A DNA stretch of 64,000 nucleotides from JBBSOK01 sp965219125. GTDB taxonomy: Bacteria > Bacteroidota > Bacteroidia > Flavobacteriales > Flavobacteriaceae. Of this stretch, positions 42,401-51,227 are shown one piece after another. Within the stretch, counting starts at the first letter, position 1; each line of letters opens with the position of its first letter. The stretch covers positions 2,108,001 through 2,172,000 of the forward strand of contig CBDCMO010000002.1 of assembly GCA_965219125.1 (NCBI GenBank). The letters run 5' to 3'. The notes beneath the pieces are model-generated. The model saw only the letters and a list, made by a program, of their open reading frames with translations, searched no databases and was not told the DNA's origin. The position numbers and the translations under genes were made by a program.

Positions 42401-42907
42401 GTTCAATTTTCCAGTTATTTGAAGATCCAACGCACTGTTTACAACAGCATTTTGATTATTACCAATCGTGATTCCGCGCGAAATACTACCAACCGTATTT
42501 AATCCATCAAAAGGTTTAAAATTACTTTCTTTATTACTTTGGTCAAGGCTATAAAGCTTTTCAATTTTACCAGTATTATTAACAATAATCTTCGGGTCTA
42601 AAACGAAATAATCTTTCGTAAGAAAAGTTGGATATCGTGTATATTTTATGGTTACAGAATCTGTTTGTTGAATAATTTCTTCGGAAAAAGTTACAGTAGC
42701 TTTTTCAAAATCTGCTTTATAGCTGAAAGAATTTAAAGCATTCCCTTTTTTATCGACAATTGAAAATTTAATAGGATTTATAGAAACACTATCTAAAACA
42801 ACCGTATCTGCAATGGCAATTTTCTTTTCACGATAATTCGATTTAATATCTTGCGCAAAGCCAGCGGTGGCTAAAAGAAGGAAGAAAAATACGCAGGTAA
42901 ACTTCAT
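39452..42907 (-). CDS. Very large predicted outer-membrane beta-barrel protein
   Basis: I do not recognise a named family. The 1151-residue protein has a signal peptide (MKFTCVFFFLLLATAGFAQ), an N-terminal region of beta domains, then DGLNTVGSISRGITIGNNQN and NAVVNSALDLQITGKLNDKV followed by IRAGDVDLQQSNSYFGNFNK, which read like paired barrel strands, and many further amphipathic strands to a C-terminal phenylalanine pair (LQLRAFF), the hallmark of outer-membrane barrels. Some segments (NGLLLSRGENEDYVIDYNAG, ITVEYQYTDRSYTRFIGYG) recall the strand/turn style of SprA, the T9SS translocon, but the protein is less than half its size. Monocistronic, minus strand. Location is well supported, function not. 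Confidence 0.75.
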   Translation of the reverse strand: MKFTCVFFFLLLATAGFAQDIKSNYREKKIAIADTVVLDSVSINPIKFSIVDKKGNALNSFSYKADFEKATVTFSEEIIQQTDSVTIKYTRYPTFLTKDYFVLDPKIIVNNTGKIEKLYSLDQSNKESNFKPFDGLNTVGSISRGITIGNNQNAVVNSALDLQITGKLNDKVNIRASLQDANIPTQEGGYSQSLDEFDQIFIELFSDNWRIRAGDVDLQQSNSYFGNFNKKVQGISLGGTINGADGSKTTATVAGALVRGVFAQSEFVGLEGNQGPYKLVGPNGELFILVVSGSERVYVNGLLLSRGENEDYVIDYNAGEIKFNSTYPITSNMRITVEYQYTDRSYTRFIGYGAGNYESEKLDLGVYVYSENDAKNQPLQQSLTEEQVAILQAAGDNPDLMTAPSAVPDTFSDNKILYKKENRDGVEIFVFSNNPDDALFNVRFSRVGPNNGNYVISGVGAINRIFEYVPPINGLKQGNYDPIVRLQAPTKLQVGGLNGSFHPSNKTKIDFEIAGSKNDLNLFSNLEDSNNDGFAGRVAVKQRILQTVDSLRLDGFGSLDFINKDFRTIERLYNIEFSRDWNLINPQGNQRFVIAGAEFSKPRLGAARYEFQNLDFSENYKGVRQVVSSILTPGKFRIFTNGSLLNSKSDTINTQFFRFNNNTVYSLKNAWAGGKINLENNKLKTVANDSLTPISQKFSQFEVYSGIGDSTKVFVEAGYQFRTTDSLRNGKLTKVNNANTFYIKSKPIDTENTQLSVFANYRIIDYKRLDSTQTPPFGAVQGNRVDEKSLNSRIIFNQTLLERGITWNTVLESNNGVIPQQEFTYIITEPGQGIYAWNDYNNNGIQELEEFELAQFQDQAEYIRVLLPNQIFLKIRQNKFSQIVTLNPQNWQNKEGILKTLSHFYNQTSYVIDRKVRRQNDGFNISPFKNGNEDELGLTLNFRNALFYNRGKQKYTTSYTYIATSSSNLLSLGLQESKLKSHQLNFNHKVAESWLLQLQSALGTNESISENFGSRNYNLDTYEINPKISYLLNQQTRFDVFYEYANKENILGEKEALSQQKIGTSLAYTNAEKISVNGEFNYIDNSFKGSAFSPVSYQILEGLQPGTNFTWRLLFQKRITKYLDANLTYNGRKSENTKAIHTGSLQLRAFF

Positions 42908-43068
42908 TTACTTAATAACTATCAATAACCAATAATATTTTGTTAACGGAATATTGAAAACCTTTATGCTAATCAATTGCTGTAAATATACATTCTTCTT
43001 TACTTTAGCAACTCAAACCCTCGGCGAAACTCCTTTGCTTTCGGCAAAACTTGGTGAAAAGGCTATTT

Positions 43069-43110
43069 CACAGAGTTGCACAGAGAAATGCACAGAGTTG
43101 CACAGAGAAA
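43069..43110. repeat. Two perfect 20-base direct repeats before xth
   Basis: CACAGAGTTGCACAGAGAAA occurs at 43069-43088 and again at 43091-43110, separated by TG. Each unit is itself a degenerate duplication (CACAGAG). The spacer after xth (43925-44036) has a degraded version (GGAGTTGCGCAAAGAGTC, TTTCGCAGAGAAA). Confidence 0.9.
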
Positions 43111-43121
43111 ATAATACGAAT

Positions 43122-43892
43122 TTGAAAATAATCTCATATAACGTAAACGGAATTAGAGCAGCAATGCGCAAAGGTTTTACTGAATGGCTTACCGCCGCAA
43201 ACCCAGACGTTATCTGCCTTCAAGAAATAAAAGCTACAAAAGATCAAGTTGATATCGCTGAAATTGAAGCCGCAGGTTACAAATATAACTATTGGTTTAG
43301 CGCCCAAAAAAAAGGGTATAGTGGCGTTGCAATTTTATGTAAAACTGAACCAAACCATATAGAATACGGCACAGGAATAGAATCTATGGATTTTGAAGGA
43401 AGAAATCTTAGAGTTGATTTTGACGAAGTTTCCGTTATGAGTTTATATTTGCCGAGCGGAACAAACATCGCGAGATTGGAACATAAATTCGGTTTTATGG
43501 ATTATTTTCAGGAATACATTTCTAATTTGAAAGAGGAACACCCAAATCTAGTAATTTGCGGTGATTACAATATTTGCCACGAAGCAATAGACATTCACGA
43601 TCCGATAAGAAATGCAAACGTTTCCGGATTTTTGCCAAACGAAAGAAAATGGATTGACACATTTATGAATAATGGATTTATAGATAGTTTTCGACATTTC
43701 AATAAAGAGCCGCATAATTATACGTGGTGGAGTTATAGGGCAGGTGCGAGAGGAAATAACAAAGGTTGGCGTATTGATTATAATTTGGTTTCTGAACCGT
43801 TGCGGGATAATTTAAAACGTTCCGTTATTCTATCCGACGCCATGCACAGCGACCATTGCCCGTTAATGGTTGAGTTAGAATTCCGAACATAG
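43122..43892 (+). CDS. xth: Exodeoxyribonuclease III, TTG start
   Basis: ExoIII-type AP endonuclease / 3'-5' exonuclease of base excision repair. From the TTG at 43122 the protein is 256 residues, the normal length, beginning MKIISYNVNGIRAAMRKGF. Catalytic motifs are in order: VNGIRA (metal Asn), CLQEIKA (Glu), SLYLPSG, GDYNICHEAID (Asp/Asn), WRIDYNLVS and SDHCPLMVEL (Asp-His). The frame stays open upstream to 42954 but that part is the repeat-filled spacer and codes for nothing recognisable, so the longer form is rejected. No ATG is available near the N-terminus. Confidence 0.93.
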   Translation: MKIISYNVNGIRAAMRKGFTEWLTAANPDVICLQEIKATKDQVDIAEIEAAGYKYNYWFSAQKKGYSGVAILCKTEPNHIEYGTGIESMDFEGRNLRVDFDEVSVMSLYLPSGTNIARLEHKFGFMDYFQEYISNLKEEHPNLVICGDYNICHEAIDIHDPIRNANVSGFLPNERKWIDTFMNNGFIDSFRHFNKEPHNYTWWSYRAGARGNNKGWRIDYNLVSEPLRDNLKRSVILSDAMHSDHCPLMVELEFRT

Positions 43893-43924
43893 CGAAGGTA
43901 TCTGTAAAATAAAGCAATAGATTA

Positions 43925-44036
43925 TAAATGAATCACAAATCTCTCCGTGAAACTTCTTTAACTCAGCGAAAATCTGCGTAAATGCTATTACTCGGAGTTG
44001 CGCAAAGAGTCACAAAGTTTCGCAGAGAAAAAAATA
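43925..44036. repeat. Degenerate CGCAGAG/CACAAAG-word spacer
   Basis: The gap between xth and the aldo/keto reductase is filled by words like CTCCGTGAAACTTC, AACTCAGCGAAAATCTGCG and GAGTTGCGCAAAGAGTC then TTTCGCAGAGAAA, related to the 20-base repeat in front of xth and partly inverted. Confidence 0.55.
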
Positions 44037-44039
44037 CTT

Positions 44040-45077
44040 ATGAAATACACAACATTACCAAATACAGATTTAAAAATTAGTAAAATTTGCCTAGGCACAA
44101 TGACTTGGGGCGAACAAAATTCTGAAACTGAAGGCCATTCTCAATTAGATTTTGCACGGGAAAAAGGCGTTAATTTTATTGATTGTGCCGAAATGTATTC
44201 TGTTCCCGGCAGAAAGGAAACACAAGGCAGCACCGAAAAAATAATCGGTACTTGGCTTTCAAAAAATAAGAATAGAGATAAGATTGTACTTACCTCAAAA
44301 ATAACTGGCCCAAGCCCAACCTTTGCATTTTTAAGGGATAAATTAGATTTCAGTAAAAAATCGTTGGAAGATGCTTTGCACAAAAGTCTTGAAAGATTGC
44401 AAACTGATTACCTAGATTTATATCAACTTCATTGGCCAGAACGCAATACAAATTTCTTCGGAAAACGGGATTATACGCACAATGAAACCGAAAAATGGAA
44501 AGACAATTTCGCCGAAGTTTTAGATAATTTAGAAGGTTTTATAAAACAGGGAAAAATCAGAAATGTCGGGATAAGTAATGAAACACCTTATGGCCTTTCG
44601 CGATATTTGGAAGAATCTAGAAACGGGAAACCTAAAATGATTACGGTTCAAAATCCATATAATTTACTGAACAGAAAAGATGAAATAGCGATGTCAGAAA
44701 TATTGTTGAGAGAAAATGTAGGATATTTGGCATATTCTCCATTAGGTTTCGGACAACTTACCGGAAAATATTTAGATGATAAAAAGCCTGAAAACGCCCG
44801 AGTTACGTTATTTCCGCAGTACGGAAGATATCATAATCAAAACAGTTTTGAGGCTACAAAAAAATATAATGAAATAGCTAAAAAGCATAATTTAAGCCTT
44901 ACTCAAATGGCTTTGGCGTTTATCATTCAAAAGAAATTTATAACATCACCCATAATTGGCGCAACGTCTTTAGATCAACTTTCAGAAAATATTGAAAGTA
45001 TAAACGTAAACCTTTCCGAAGAAGTTTTGAAAGATATTAATGAGGTTCACAATCAAATTCCAAATCCTGCGCCTTAG
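44040..45077 (+). CDS. Aldo/keto reductase (Tas-like)
   Basis: An NADP(H)-dependent aldo/keto reductase of 345 residues, the length of E. coli Tas, which it resembles throughout. Features: MKYTTLPNTDLKISKICLGT, the catalytic Asp-Tyr pair in NFIDCAEMYSVPG, the Lys in IVLTSKITGP and the His in DYLDLYQLHWPER, and the C-terminal NADP motif SPIIGATSLDQLSENI. The substrate is unknown. The start is the ATG at 44040; the frame extends 14 codons upstream into the repeat spacer. Cytoplasmic; monocistronic. Confidence 0.9.
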   Translation: MKYTTLPNTDLKISKICLGTMTWGEQNSETEGHSQLDFAREKGVNFIDCAEMYSVPGRKETQGSTEKIIGTWLSKNKNRDKIVLTSKITGPSPTFAFLRDKLDFSKKSLEDALHKSLERLQTDYLDLYQLHWPERNTNFFGKRDYTHNETEKWKDNFAEVLDNLEGFIKQGKIRNVGISNETPYGLSRYLEESRNGKPKMITVQNPYNLLNRKDEIAMSEILLRENVGYLAYSPLGFGQLTGKYLDDKKPENARVTLFPQYGRYHNQNSFEATKKYNEIAKKHNLSLTQMALAFIIQKKFITSPIIGATSLDQLSENIESINVNLSEEVLKDINEVHNQIPNPAP

Positions 45078-45155
45078 TCCCCTAAATCCCCAAAGGGGAC
45101 TTTAGATTTTGAATTTTTGGAACTTTAGCAGTTTCCCCTTCGGGGATTAGGGGGA
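45078..45155. repeat. C/G-rich interspersed inverted-repeat element
   Basis: TCCCCTAAATCCCC (45078-45091) and GGGGATTAGGGGGA (45142-45155) are near-perfect inverted copies; inside are smaller hairpins (AGTCCCC/GGGGACT at 45076-45101; TCCCC-TTC-GGGGA at 45134-45146). It lies between convergent genes and may act as a terminator. A relative lies at 37203-37320. Confidence 0.8.
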
Positions 45156-45157
45156 TA

Positions 45158-46522
45158 TTATACAAACGCGCTATAACCAGTAATTGCCCGGCCAACAATC
45201 AACGTATTAATTTCCTTGGTACCTTCGTAGCTGTAAATTGCTTCGGCGTCTGCTACAAATCTGGCAACGTCATATTCAAGTAAAATCCCGTTTCCGCCCA
45301 TAACTTCTCTTGCGCTTCTTACAACATCTCGCGTTCTAAGACTACAGAAAACTTTTGCTAACGAGGCGTGTTCATCTGTTAGAATATCGGCATCTTGCAT
45401 TTCTGAAAGCCGGAAACAAAGTGTTTGCATCGCGGTTAGATTACTCAACATTTCAACCAAATGATTTTGTATTAATTGAAATGATGCTATAGGTTTCCCA
45501 AATTGCTCACGTTTTTTAGTGTATTTAAGCGCACCTTCGTAAGCTCCGCGCGAACAGCCGACAGCTTGCCAAGCAACTGATGCTCGTGTCATTTTTAAAA
45601 CCTTTGCGGTATCTCTAAAACTATCACATTTCTGTAATCTATCACTTTCGGGAATGCGACAATCTGTTAATGTAATTATGGCATTCTGCACGGTTCGCAA
45701 CGCCATTTTGTCGTTCATTTTTTCAGCTTTAAAACCAGGATTTCCTTTTCGCACTAAAAATCCCTTGACGCGTTTGGACTCTTCATCTTTTGCCCAAATA
45801 ACGATGACATCAGCAAAAGTTGCGTTTCCAATCCATTTTTTCTGGCCATTTAAAATCCATACATCGCCTTCTAATCTGCATGTTGTTCGCATACCTTGCG
45901 AAACGTCACTTCCGCCGTCCGGTTCGGTTAAGCCGAAAGCACCAATTTGTTCCATTCGCTGCATTTTTGGTAGCCATTCCTGTTTTTGTTCTTCGCTACC
46001 GCAAACGTAAATGCTTCCCATTGCCAAACCGCTGTGTACGCCAAAAAAGGTACTTATTGAAACATCAACTCTTGCAAGTTCCATTGCTAAAATTCCTTCC
46101 ATTACGCTGGTTTGGCCGGGACAACCGTAGCCTTCGTAACCCATTCCGCAGATATTTAATTTTGCCATTTTTGGGATTATATCAAAAGGAAATTCTGCTC
46201 TGTTCCAAAAATCGTTTGCAATTGGTTTTACTTCATCTTCCATAAAATTGCGGACTTTGAGCTGAATTTCACGCTGTTCTGGTGTCAATTTCAAACTTAA
46301 ATCATAAAAATCGCCGTCAATAGGTGGCAATTTATGTTGTCCTTTTTTGCTGCTTTTATTTTTCAGCATTTTCATCAAACCCTTCAATTGCCTTTCATCT
46401 AAAGCTGAGAAAGCTTTCATAACTTCTGGTAAATCTACTTTTTGCGAAATTTTTGCGATTGCTTCAACATCTACACTTTTTAATACGGAAAAGACACCTT
46501 TAATCTTGGAGAAAATGGACAT
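45158..46522 (-). CDS. Acyl-CoA dehydrogenase (glutaryl-CoA dehydrogenase-like)
   Basis: A 454-residue FAD acyl-CoA dehydrogenase. The domain begins near residue 75 (LTPEQREIQLKVRNFMEDEV) after an unusual ~65-residue N-terminal extension rich in Lys and Leu that is conserved in flavobacterial homologues. Motifs: GAFGLTEPDGGSD and NGQKKWIGNATFAD (FAD and substrate loops), YTKKREQFGKPIASFQ, VMGGNGILLEY and the catalytic glutamate in SYEGTKEINTLIVGRAITG. The sequence is nearest the glutaryl-CoA dehydrogenase branch, but short-chain acyl-CoA substrates are possible. Monocistronic. Confidence 0.88.
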   Translation of the reverse strand: MSIFSKIKGVFSVLKSVDVEAIAKISQKVDLPEVMKAFSALDERQLKGLMKMLKNKSSKKGQHKLPPIDGDFYDLSLKLTPEQREIQLKVRNFMEDEVKPIANDFWNRAEFPFDIIPKMAKLNICGMGYEGYGCPGQTSVMEGILAMELARVDVSISTFFGVHSGLAMGSIYVCGSEEQKQEWLPKMQRMEQIGAFGLTEPDGGSDVSQGMRTTCRLEGDVWILNGQKKWIGNATFADVIVIWAKDEESKRVKGFLVRKGNPGFKAEKMNDKMALRTVQNAIITLTDCRIPESDRLQKCDSFRDTAKVLKMTRASVAWQAVGCSRGAYEGALKYTKKREQFGKPIASFQLIQNHLVEMLSNLTAMQTLCFRLSEMQDADILTDEHASLAKVFCSLRTRDVVRSAREVMGGNGILLEYDVARFVADAEAIYSYEGTKEINTLIVGRAITGYSAFV

Positions 46523-46586
46523 AGTTCTAAATTTGATTAGAACTTAAAGGTACTTTCAATAGTTGTTGAAGAGACTTAAGAAAGTG

Positions 46587-47723
46587 TTAATTAGAAGGAA
46601 TCGTCTTTACGCTTTTTTCGGAAATAAATCCTTTTAAGCCAGATTTAGATTGAATGTGGAAGAAATCTTCGCTCTTTCCTAAAATTGAAATGGTATCGTT
46701 TTTTTTCAAATTTCCCAAAACCTTAAAGCCAGCAATTGAAGTTTTTGTAACCTCAACCCTATTTCGAGAAATATATGCTTTATTAAAATCTATGGAATCA
46801 TCTACTGTTTGAATCTCGGTCTTTTTAATAAACGGATATGGATTTATAGCACCAATGCTACCTTTGTAAATACCGAAATGTAAATGTGGCGGTGTTGTTT
46901 TCGCATTGCCTGTATTGCCAACAAAACCCAATGTATCTCCAGCCTTTACGCGTTTGCCATCTGTTGTGCCAATGCTGTCTAAATGTGCGTAGTAAATTGA
47001 TTTGCCAAAAACGCCGTCACGCAACCAAACCTGTTTGCCGCCAAGGCCGCGTTCGCCTGTATTTATTATTATTCCGTCGGTTACGGCGACAACGGGAGTT
47101 CCTTTATCTGCAAAAATATCCACTCCTTCGTGGCTTCTTTTTCCGCCATCTCTGTTATCTGCCCAAAAACTGCCAACATCTTTATTACCGCCACCACTTA
47201 CCGGAAAAATATAGGTTGGTTGTAAATAAATTTTCATCTGAAACGGAAACTGAACGCCTAATTGCGGTTGGACAATAATCTTATAATCGCCAGATTTCTC
47301 CACTTCGCTTGAAAAGAAAGCTGAATCGGCTTCGGCACTTTTAATAAATTTCAACGTACTTATCGAATCTTTTTCTCTTCGGAAAAAATCTATAAAAACT
47401 TGAAGTGAATCTGTTGGCTTTTCAACATTTACAAAAATAGTTTCACCTTCTTTTAATTGAACATCATAGCTATAAACTAAATTTTCTTCAGCTGAAAAAA
47501 TTCCTACTTCTGAATATGGAATCAATATTTGAATGCTGTCGTTTTTTGCTTCTTCAAAAGCAATTTTCCAATTTAGATAAAGGAAATCGTTTTTTTGAAA
47601 ATCTCTTTCATATTTTTCGCGTGCAGTTGGTTTTACAACTACATCGGCAACTTTTTGCACTTGTTCGCAGCTGCAAATTGTTATAGCTAAAGCTAAAATC
47701 AGAAAATAGAATGATGTTTTCAT
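46587..47723 (-). CDS. M23 family metallopeptidase lipoprotein with SH3-like tail
   Basis: A 378-residue lipoprotein (probable lipidated C19 in ITICSC) with a C-terminal peptidase M23 (LytM) domain, normally a zinc endopeptidase cutting peptidoglycan cross-links. Zinc ligands are visible in GGKRSHEGVDIFADKGTPV (His, Asp) and TPPHLHFGIYKG (His-x-His), so it is probably active. N-terminal to the domain is a beta region of about 180 residues; after it is an SH3-like segment (IAGFKVLGNLKKNDTISILGK, GFISEKSVKTIPS). The start is the ATG at 47723; a TTG 18 bases upstream lies in a promoter-like TACTTTTC sequence. Confidence 0.88.
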   Translation of the reverse strand: MKTSFYFLILALAITICSCEQVQKVADVVVKPTAREKYERDFQKNDFLYLNWKIAFEEAKNDSIQILIPYSEVGIFSAEENLVYSYDVQLKEGETIFVNVEKPTDSLQVFIDFFRREKDSISTLKFIKSAEADSAFFSSEVEKSGDYKIIVQPQLGVQFPFQMKIYLQPTYIFPVSGGGNKDVGSFWADNRDGGKRSHEGVDIFADKGTPVVAVTDGIIINTGERGLGGKQVWLRDGVFGKSIYYAHLDSIGTTDGKRVKAGDTLGFVGNTGNAKTTPPHLHFGIYKGSIGAINPYPFIKKTEIQTVDDSIDFNKAYISRNRVEVTKTSIAGFKVLGNLKKNDTISILGKSEDFFHIQSKSGLKGFISEKSVKTIPSN

Positions 47724-47790
47724 TGCGCGGGAAAAGTACAATCTAAATTTGTTTCAGTAAAAAACTTAACGCAAGTTTAAATCTACCAAT

Positions 47791-49161
47791 TTATGTGAAA
47801 AGATGTTTCACAACATCGTGAACTTTAGCCACTTTAATAATCTGGATGCCAGAATTTAACTTCGGAATTTTACAATATTTTGAAACTATTATAGACGTAA
47901 ATCCAAGCTTTTCTGCTTCCAAAATTCGTTGCTCAATTCTTGGAACTGGTCTAACTTCTCCCGCAAGTCCAACTTCTGCGGCAAAACACATTTGTTTGTC
48001 TATCGCAATATCTACATTGCTGGATAATACGGCGGCAACTACTGCAAGATCAATTGCTGGATCATCTACAGAAATACCGCCGGTTATATTCAAAAAAACA
48101 TCTTTTGCGCCTAGTTTAAAACCTGCGCGTTTTTCTAAAACTGCCAAAATCATATTCAGCCTTTTTGCGTTGTAACCTGTAGCGCTTCTTTGGGGCGTTC
48201 CATAAACTGCGCTACTTACCAATGCTTGTATTTCAATTAATAACGGACGCATTCCTTCCAAAGTTGCGGCGATTGCTGTTCCGCTTAATTCTTCTTCATT
48301 TTTTGAAATAAGAATTTCTGATGGGTTTAAAACCTCCCGAAGTCCACTGCCTTGCATTTCGTAAATTCCCAATTCGTTTGTATTTCCGAAGCGATTTTTA
48401 TTTGCCCTTAAAATTCTGTAAATATGGTTTCGGTCGCCTTCAAATTGAAGAACGGTATCTACCATATGTTCCAATATTTTTGGTCCGGCAATATTCCCAT
48501 CTTTTGTAATATGACCGATTAAAATTACGGGCGTATCGGTTTCTTTGGCAAATTTTATAAGCTCGGTTGTGGTTTCACGAATTTGCGAAATACTGCCGGC
48601 ACTACTTTCAATATAATCTGTATGAAGGGTTTGAATACTGTCTATTATAACAATATCGGGTTGAATTTCTTCAATATTTCTGAAGATATTTTGTGTTTTT
48701 GTTTCGGTTAGAATATAACAGGTTTCAGAATTTGGATGAATTCTATCGGCACGCATTTTAATTTGCTGTGCACTTTCTTCGCCTGAAACATACAAGGTTT
48801 TATACGGCAATTGCAAAGCAATTTGAAGCATTAAGGTACTCTTTCCAATTCCGGGTTCACCGCCCAAAAGTGTTAATGAGCCAGGCACAAGACCGCCGCC
48901 AAGTACACGATTTAACTCTTGATTTTTTGTATCTAAGCGCGCTTCTTTTTGGTTGCTTATCTCAGAAACCTTTTGGGGTTTGGCATTTCGGTTTCGCTCG
49001 TTTACAGAAGGTTCTTTTGTTTTCCAATTTACTTTTTCTGCCTTTTCAATAATTTCTTCGGCAATCGTATTCCATTCCTTGCAGGATGTGCATTGTCCTT
49101 GCCATTTTGAGTATTGCGCCCCGCAATTCTGGCAGTAAAATGTGGTCTTTAGTTTCGCCAT
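47791..49161 (-). CDS. radA: DNA repair protein RadA
   Basis: RadA (Sms) is a hexameric ATPase that promotes branch migration in recombinational repair. The 456-residue protein has the N-terminal C4 zinc finger (C10, C13, C24, C27 in FYCQNCGAQ and GQCTSCKEW), Walker A GGEPGIGKST, Walker B VIIDSIQTL, the RadA-specific KNRFGNTNELG motif and the C-terminal Lon-like domain (IALIDKQMCFAAEVGLAGEVRPV region). Full length and complete. It stands 50 bases from the two-component operon on the opposite strand. Confidence 0.96.
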   Translation of the reverse strand: MAKLKTTFYCQNCGAQYSKWQGQCTSCKEWNTIAEEIIEKAEKVNWKTKEPSVNERNRNAKPQKVSEISNQKEARLDTKNQELNRVLGGGLVPGSLTLLGGEPGIGKSTLMLQIALQLPYKTLYVSGEESAQQIKMRADRIHPNSETCYILTETKTQNIFRNIEEIQPDIVIIDSIQTLHTDYIESSAGSISQIRETTTELIKFAKETDTPVILIGHITKDGNIAGPKILEHMVDTVLQFEGDRNHIYRILRANKNRFGNTNELGIYEMQGSGLREVLNPSEILISKNEEELSGTAIAATLEGMRPLLIEIQALVSSAVYGTPQRSATGYNAKRLNMILAVLEKRAGFKLGAKDVFLNITGGISVDDPAIDLAVVAAVLSSNVDIAIDKQMCFAAEVGLAGEVRPVPRIEQRILEAEKLGFTSIIVSKYCKIPKLNSGIQIIKVAKVHDVVKHLFT

Positions 49162-49211
49162 AATTATGGGCTAAATTACTTATATTTACGCTATCTAACT
49201 GCAGAAATTTA

Positions 49212-51227
49212 ATGAAATTATATTGTTATTTTTTTCTCTTATTACTCGTTCCTGTGGCAAATGCCCAAGATAAAAATATAAGCAAAGAGGTTAAAGCATT
49301 AGAGTTAAAAATTAAACAAGCCAGTAATGATGAAAAGCTGGTTTTATTAGATAGTTTAGCCTCTTTCACCTTCGAAAAGGAAGAATTTAAGTATAGTCAA
49401 AATGCTCAAAATGCTATAGATTATGCTATTGAGTTGGATTCCTTAAATCTTGCGGTGAGGAATGTAAACAAGTTGGTAGATTTTTATAACAACATTGACA
49501 ACCAACCATCATTGGGCCTAAAGTTGTTCAAGTCGTTTTTGGGAAAGGCAGCTTTGATTAAAAACGACAATCTTCTTTGCAGTTATTATCTTAATGGTGG
49601 CGACAGTAGCTACTTTACTAATGATATTGAGTCGGCTTTAAGTTATTACGAGCGTGCGCAATATTATGCAATTAGGGCTAAAAATCAAAAAGTTTTGGGC
49701 TTGGCAAAGTTGTATGTTGGCATCACACATTCTGACCTTGGCTATTTTGCAGAGAGCTCTGAAGAACTGCAACAAGCTTCAGCAATTTTTACCCGCTCAC
49801 AAGATACATTCAATATAATAAGTGCAAAAAATGCCCTTTCCATACTTTACAGTAAAAATAATTTTTTTCCAGAGGCCGAAAAGGAGCGAAATGAAGCCAT
49901 TGCTTTAGCTGAAATAAAACAAAGTTTTGGGCAATTGGCAACTTTCTACTTTAATGCAGCAAGTGATGCGAATAAAATGAATGATCAGGACAAAAGAATT
50001 GATGATTTGTTACTTGCTAGAAAATATTGTTCACAATCAGACTACCGCAAGGTTCAAGAACCCTACGTTCTCTCGAGTTTGGTAATTGCTTTTGCGCAAA
50101 ACAACAATCTCGAAAATGCCCAGAAGTATTTGAATGAATTAAATACTGTTGTTGATATTCAAAAACTAAAAAATAGAGAGAGTTATGTAGATGCACTCAA
50201 ACATATGGCATTTGCAAAAAATGATTTTAAGGAGGCTTTAGTATTGGGACAAGAGCATTTAAGGTTAAAAACCAAGACAAAAAATTACGAAGAAATACAA
50301 AATTGTGAAAAATTTCTATCTGATGTTTATACGGAACTTGGTGACGACAGTGAAGCTTTCTTGCACTTTAAAAATTACTACACATTAAAAGACTCTATAT
50401 TAAACCAAAAAAACACGCAAGTTCTTGGCTATTATCAAACATTATATGAAATTGAAAAAAAGGATAGAACAATAAAAAGTCAAGAAGCAGATATTGAGCT
50501 TTTGGCCACAAAAAGTAGACTTCAATACCAATTGCTATTATTTGGAGGTCTTGGGTTAATCTTTGTTTTTAGCCTAATCCTTTTATACCGTTCGCGCTTC
50601 AATTCAAAAAAAAGAGAGAAGTTGCAGCGGCAGTTTTCCCAAGATCTTATAGGTGCGCAAGAAGCTGAAAGAACGCGTGTTTCAAGAGAACTTCACGACA
50701 GTGTTGGCCAAAAATTAATGCTCCTTACCCGAAAGACAAAAGTAAGTGGCGATGCTGAAATGCAGTTTTTGGCAGGCGACACTTTAGATGAACTTAGAAG
50801 TATTTCCAGAGGCTTACACCCGTCTTCTTTAGAGCGTGTTGGCATAACGGCGGCGGTAGTATCACTTATAAATGAAGTAGATAAAAATACCAATATTTTT
50901 TTCACCAATGAGATTGAAAATATTGACAACTGCATAACTAAAGAAAGATCGCTACATTTATACAGAATTATACAAGAAGTGCTAACTAATATCGTGAAAC
51001 ATTCTGATGCAAAAGCAGCCTTTGTGACCATAAAAAAGAACAAAAGAGTAATTGAAACAACAATTGTGGACAATGGGAAAGGGTTTGATTATTCGGCGAA
51101 TGTGAAAAACGTAAGCTCTTTGGGTATGAAAACATTGTTGGAGCGGACAAAAATTATTAAAAGCCATTTGGAAATTAAGAGTGAAATTAATAGAGGTACC
51201 ACAATTGCAATAACAACACCTATTTAA
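49212..51227 (+). CDS. TPR-containing sensor histidine kinase (HisKA_3 type)
   Basis: A 671-residue sensor kinase. It has a signal peptide (ending VPVANAQ), about 400 residues of helical TPR repeats outside the membrane (e.g. ESALSYYERAQYYAIRAKNQ, SALSILYSKNNFFPEAEKER), one membrane segment about 437-458 (LLLFGGLGLIFVFSLILLY), a coiled linker, the HisKA_3 box with the phosphorylated histidine in SRELHDSVGQKLMLL, and the HATPase domain with VDNGKGFDY and GTTIAITT. Such kinases pair with LuxR-type regulators; the gene for one follows with a TAATG overlap. The signal is unknown. Confidence 0.92.
   Translation: MKLYCYFFLLLLVPVANAQDKNISKEVKALELKIKQASNDEKLVLLDSLASFTFEKEEFKYSQNAQNAIDYAIELDSLNLAVRNVNKLVDFYNNIDNQPSLGLKLFKSFLGKAALIKNDNLLCSYYLNGGDSSYFTNDIESALSYYERAQYYAIRAKNQKVLGLAKLYVGITHSDLGYFAESSEELQQASAIFTRSQDTFNIISAKNALSILYSKNNFFPEAEKERNEAIALAEIKQSFGQLATFYFNAASDANKMNDQDKRIDDLLLARKYCSQSDYRKVQEPYVLSSLVIAFAQNNNLENAQKYLNELNTVVDIQKLKNRESYVDALKHMAFAKNDFKEALVLGQEHLRLKTKTKNYEEIQNCEKFLSDVYTELGDDSEAFLHFKNYYTLKDSILNQKNTQVLGYYQTLYEIEKKDRTIKSQEADIELLATKSRLQYQLLLFGGLGLIFVFSLILLYRSRFNSKKREKLQRQFSQDLIGAQEAERTRVSRELHDSVGQKLMLLTRKTKVSGDAEMQFLAGDTLDELRSISRGLHPSSLERVGITAAVVSLINEVDKNTNIFFTNEIENIDNCITKERSLHLYRIIQEVLTNIVKHSDAKAAFVTIKKNKRVIETTIVDNGKGFDYSANVKNVSSLGMKTLLERTKIIKSHLEIKSEINRGTTIAITTPI

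Noticed and set aside
42954..43121. A longer xth open frame beginning upstream of the TTG at 43122
   Set aside because: It is filled by 20-base repeats and gives 56 extra residues with no homology; ExoIII normally starts MKIISYNVNG.
46886..47278. Plus-strand frame antisense to the M23 peptidase gene
   Set aside because: Cys/Leu/Arg-rich shadow; the M23 motifs on the other strand are unmistakable.
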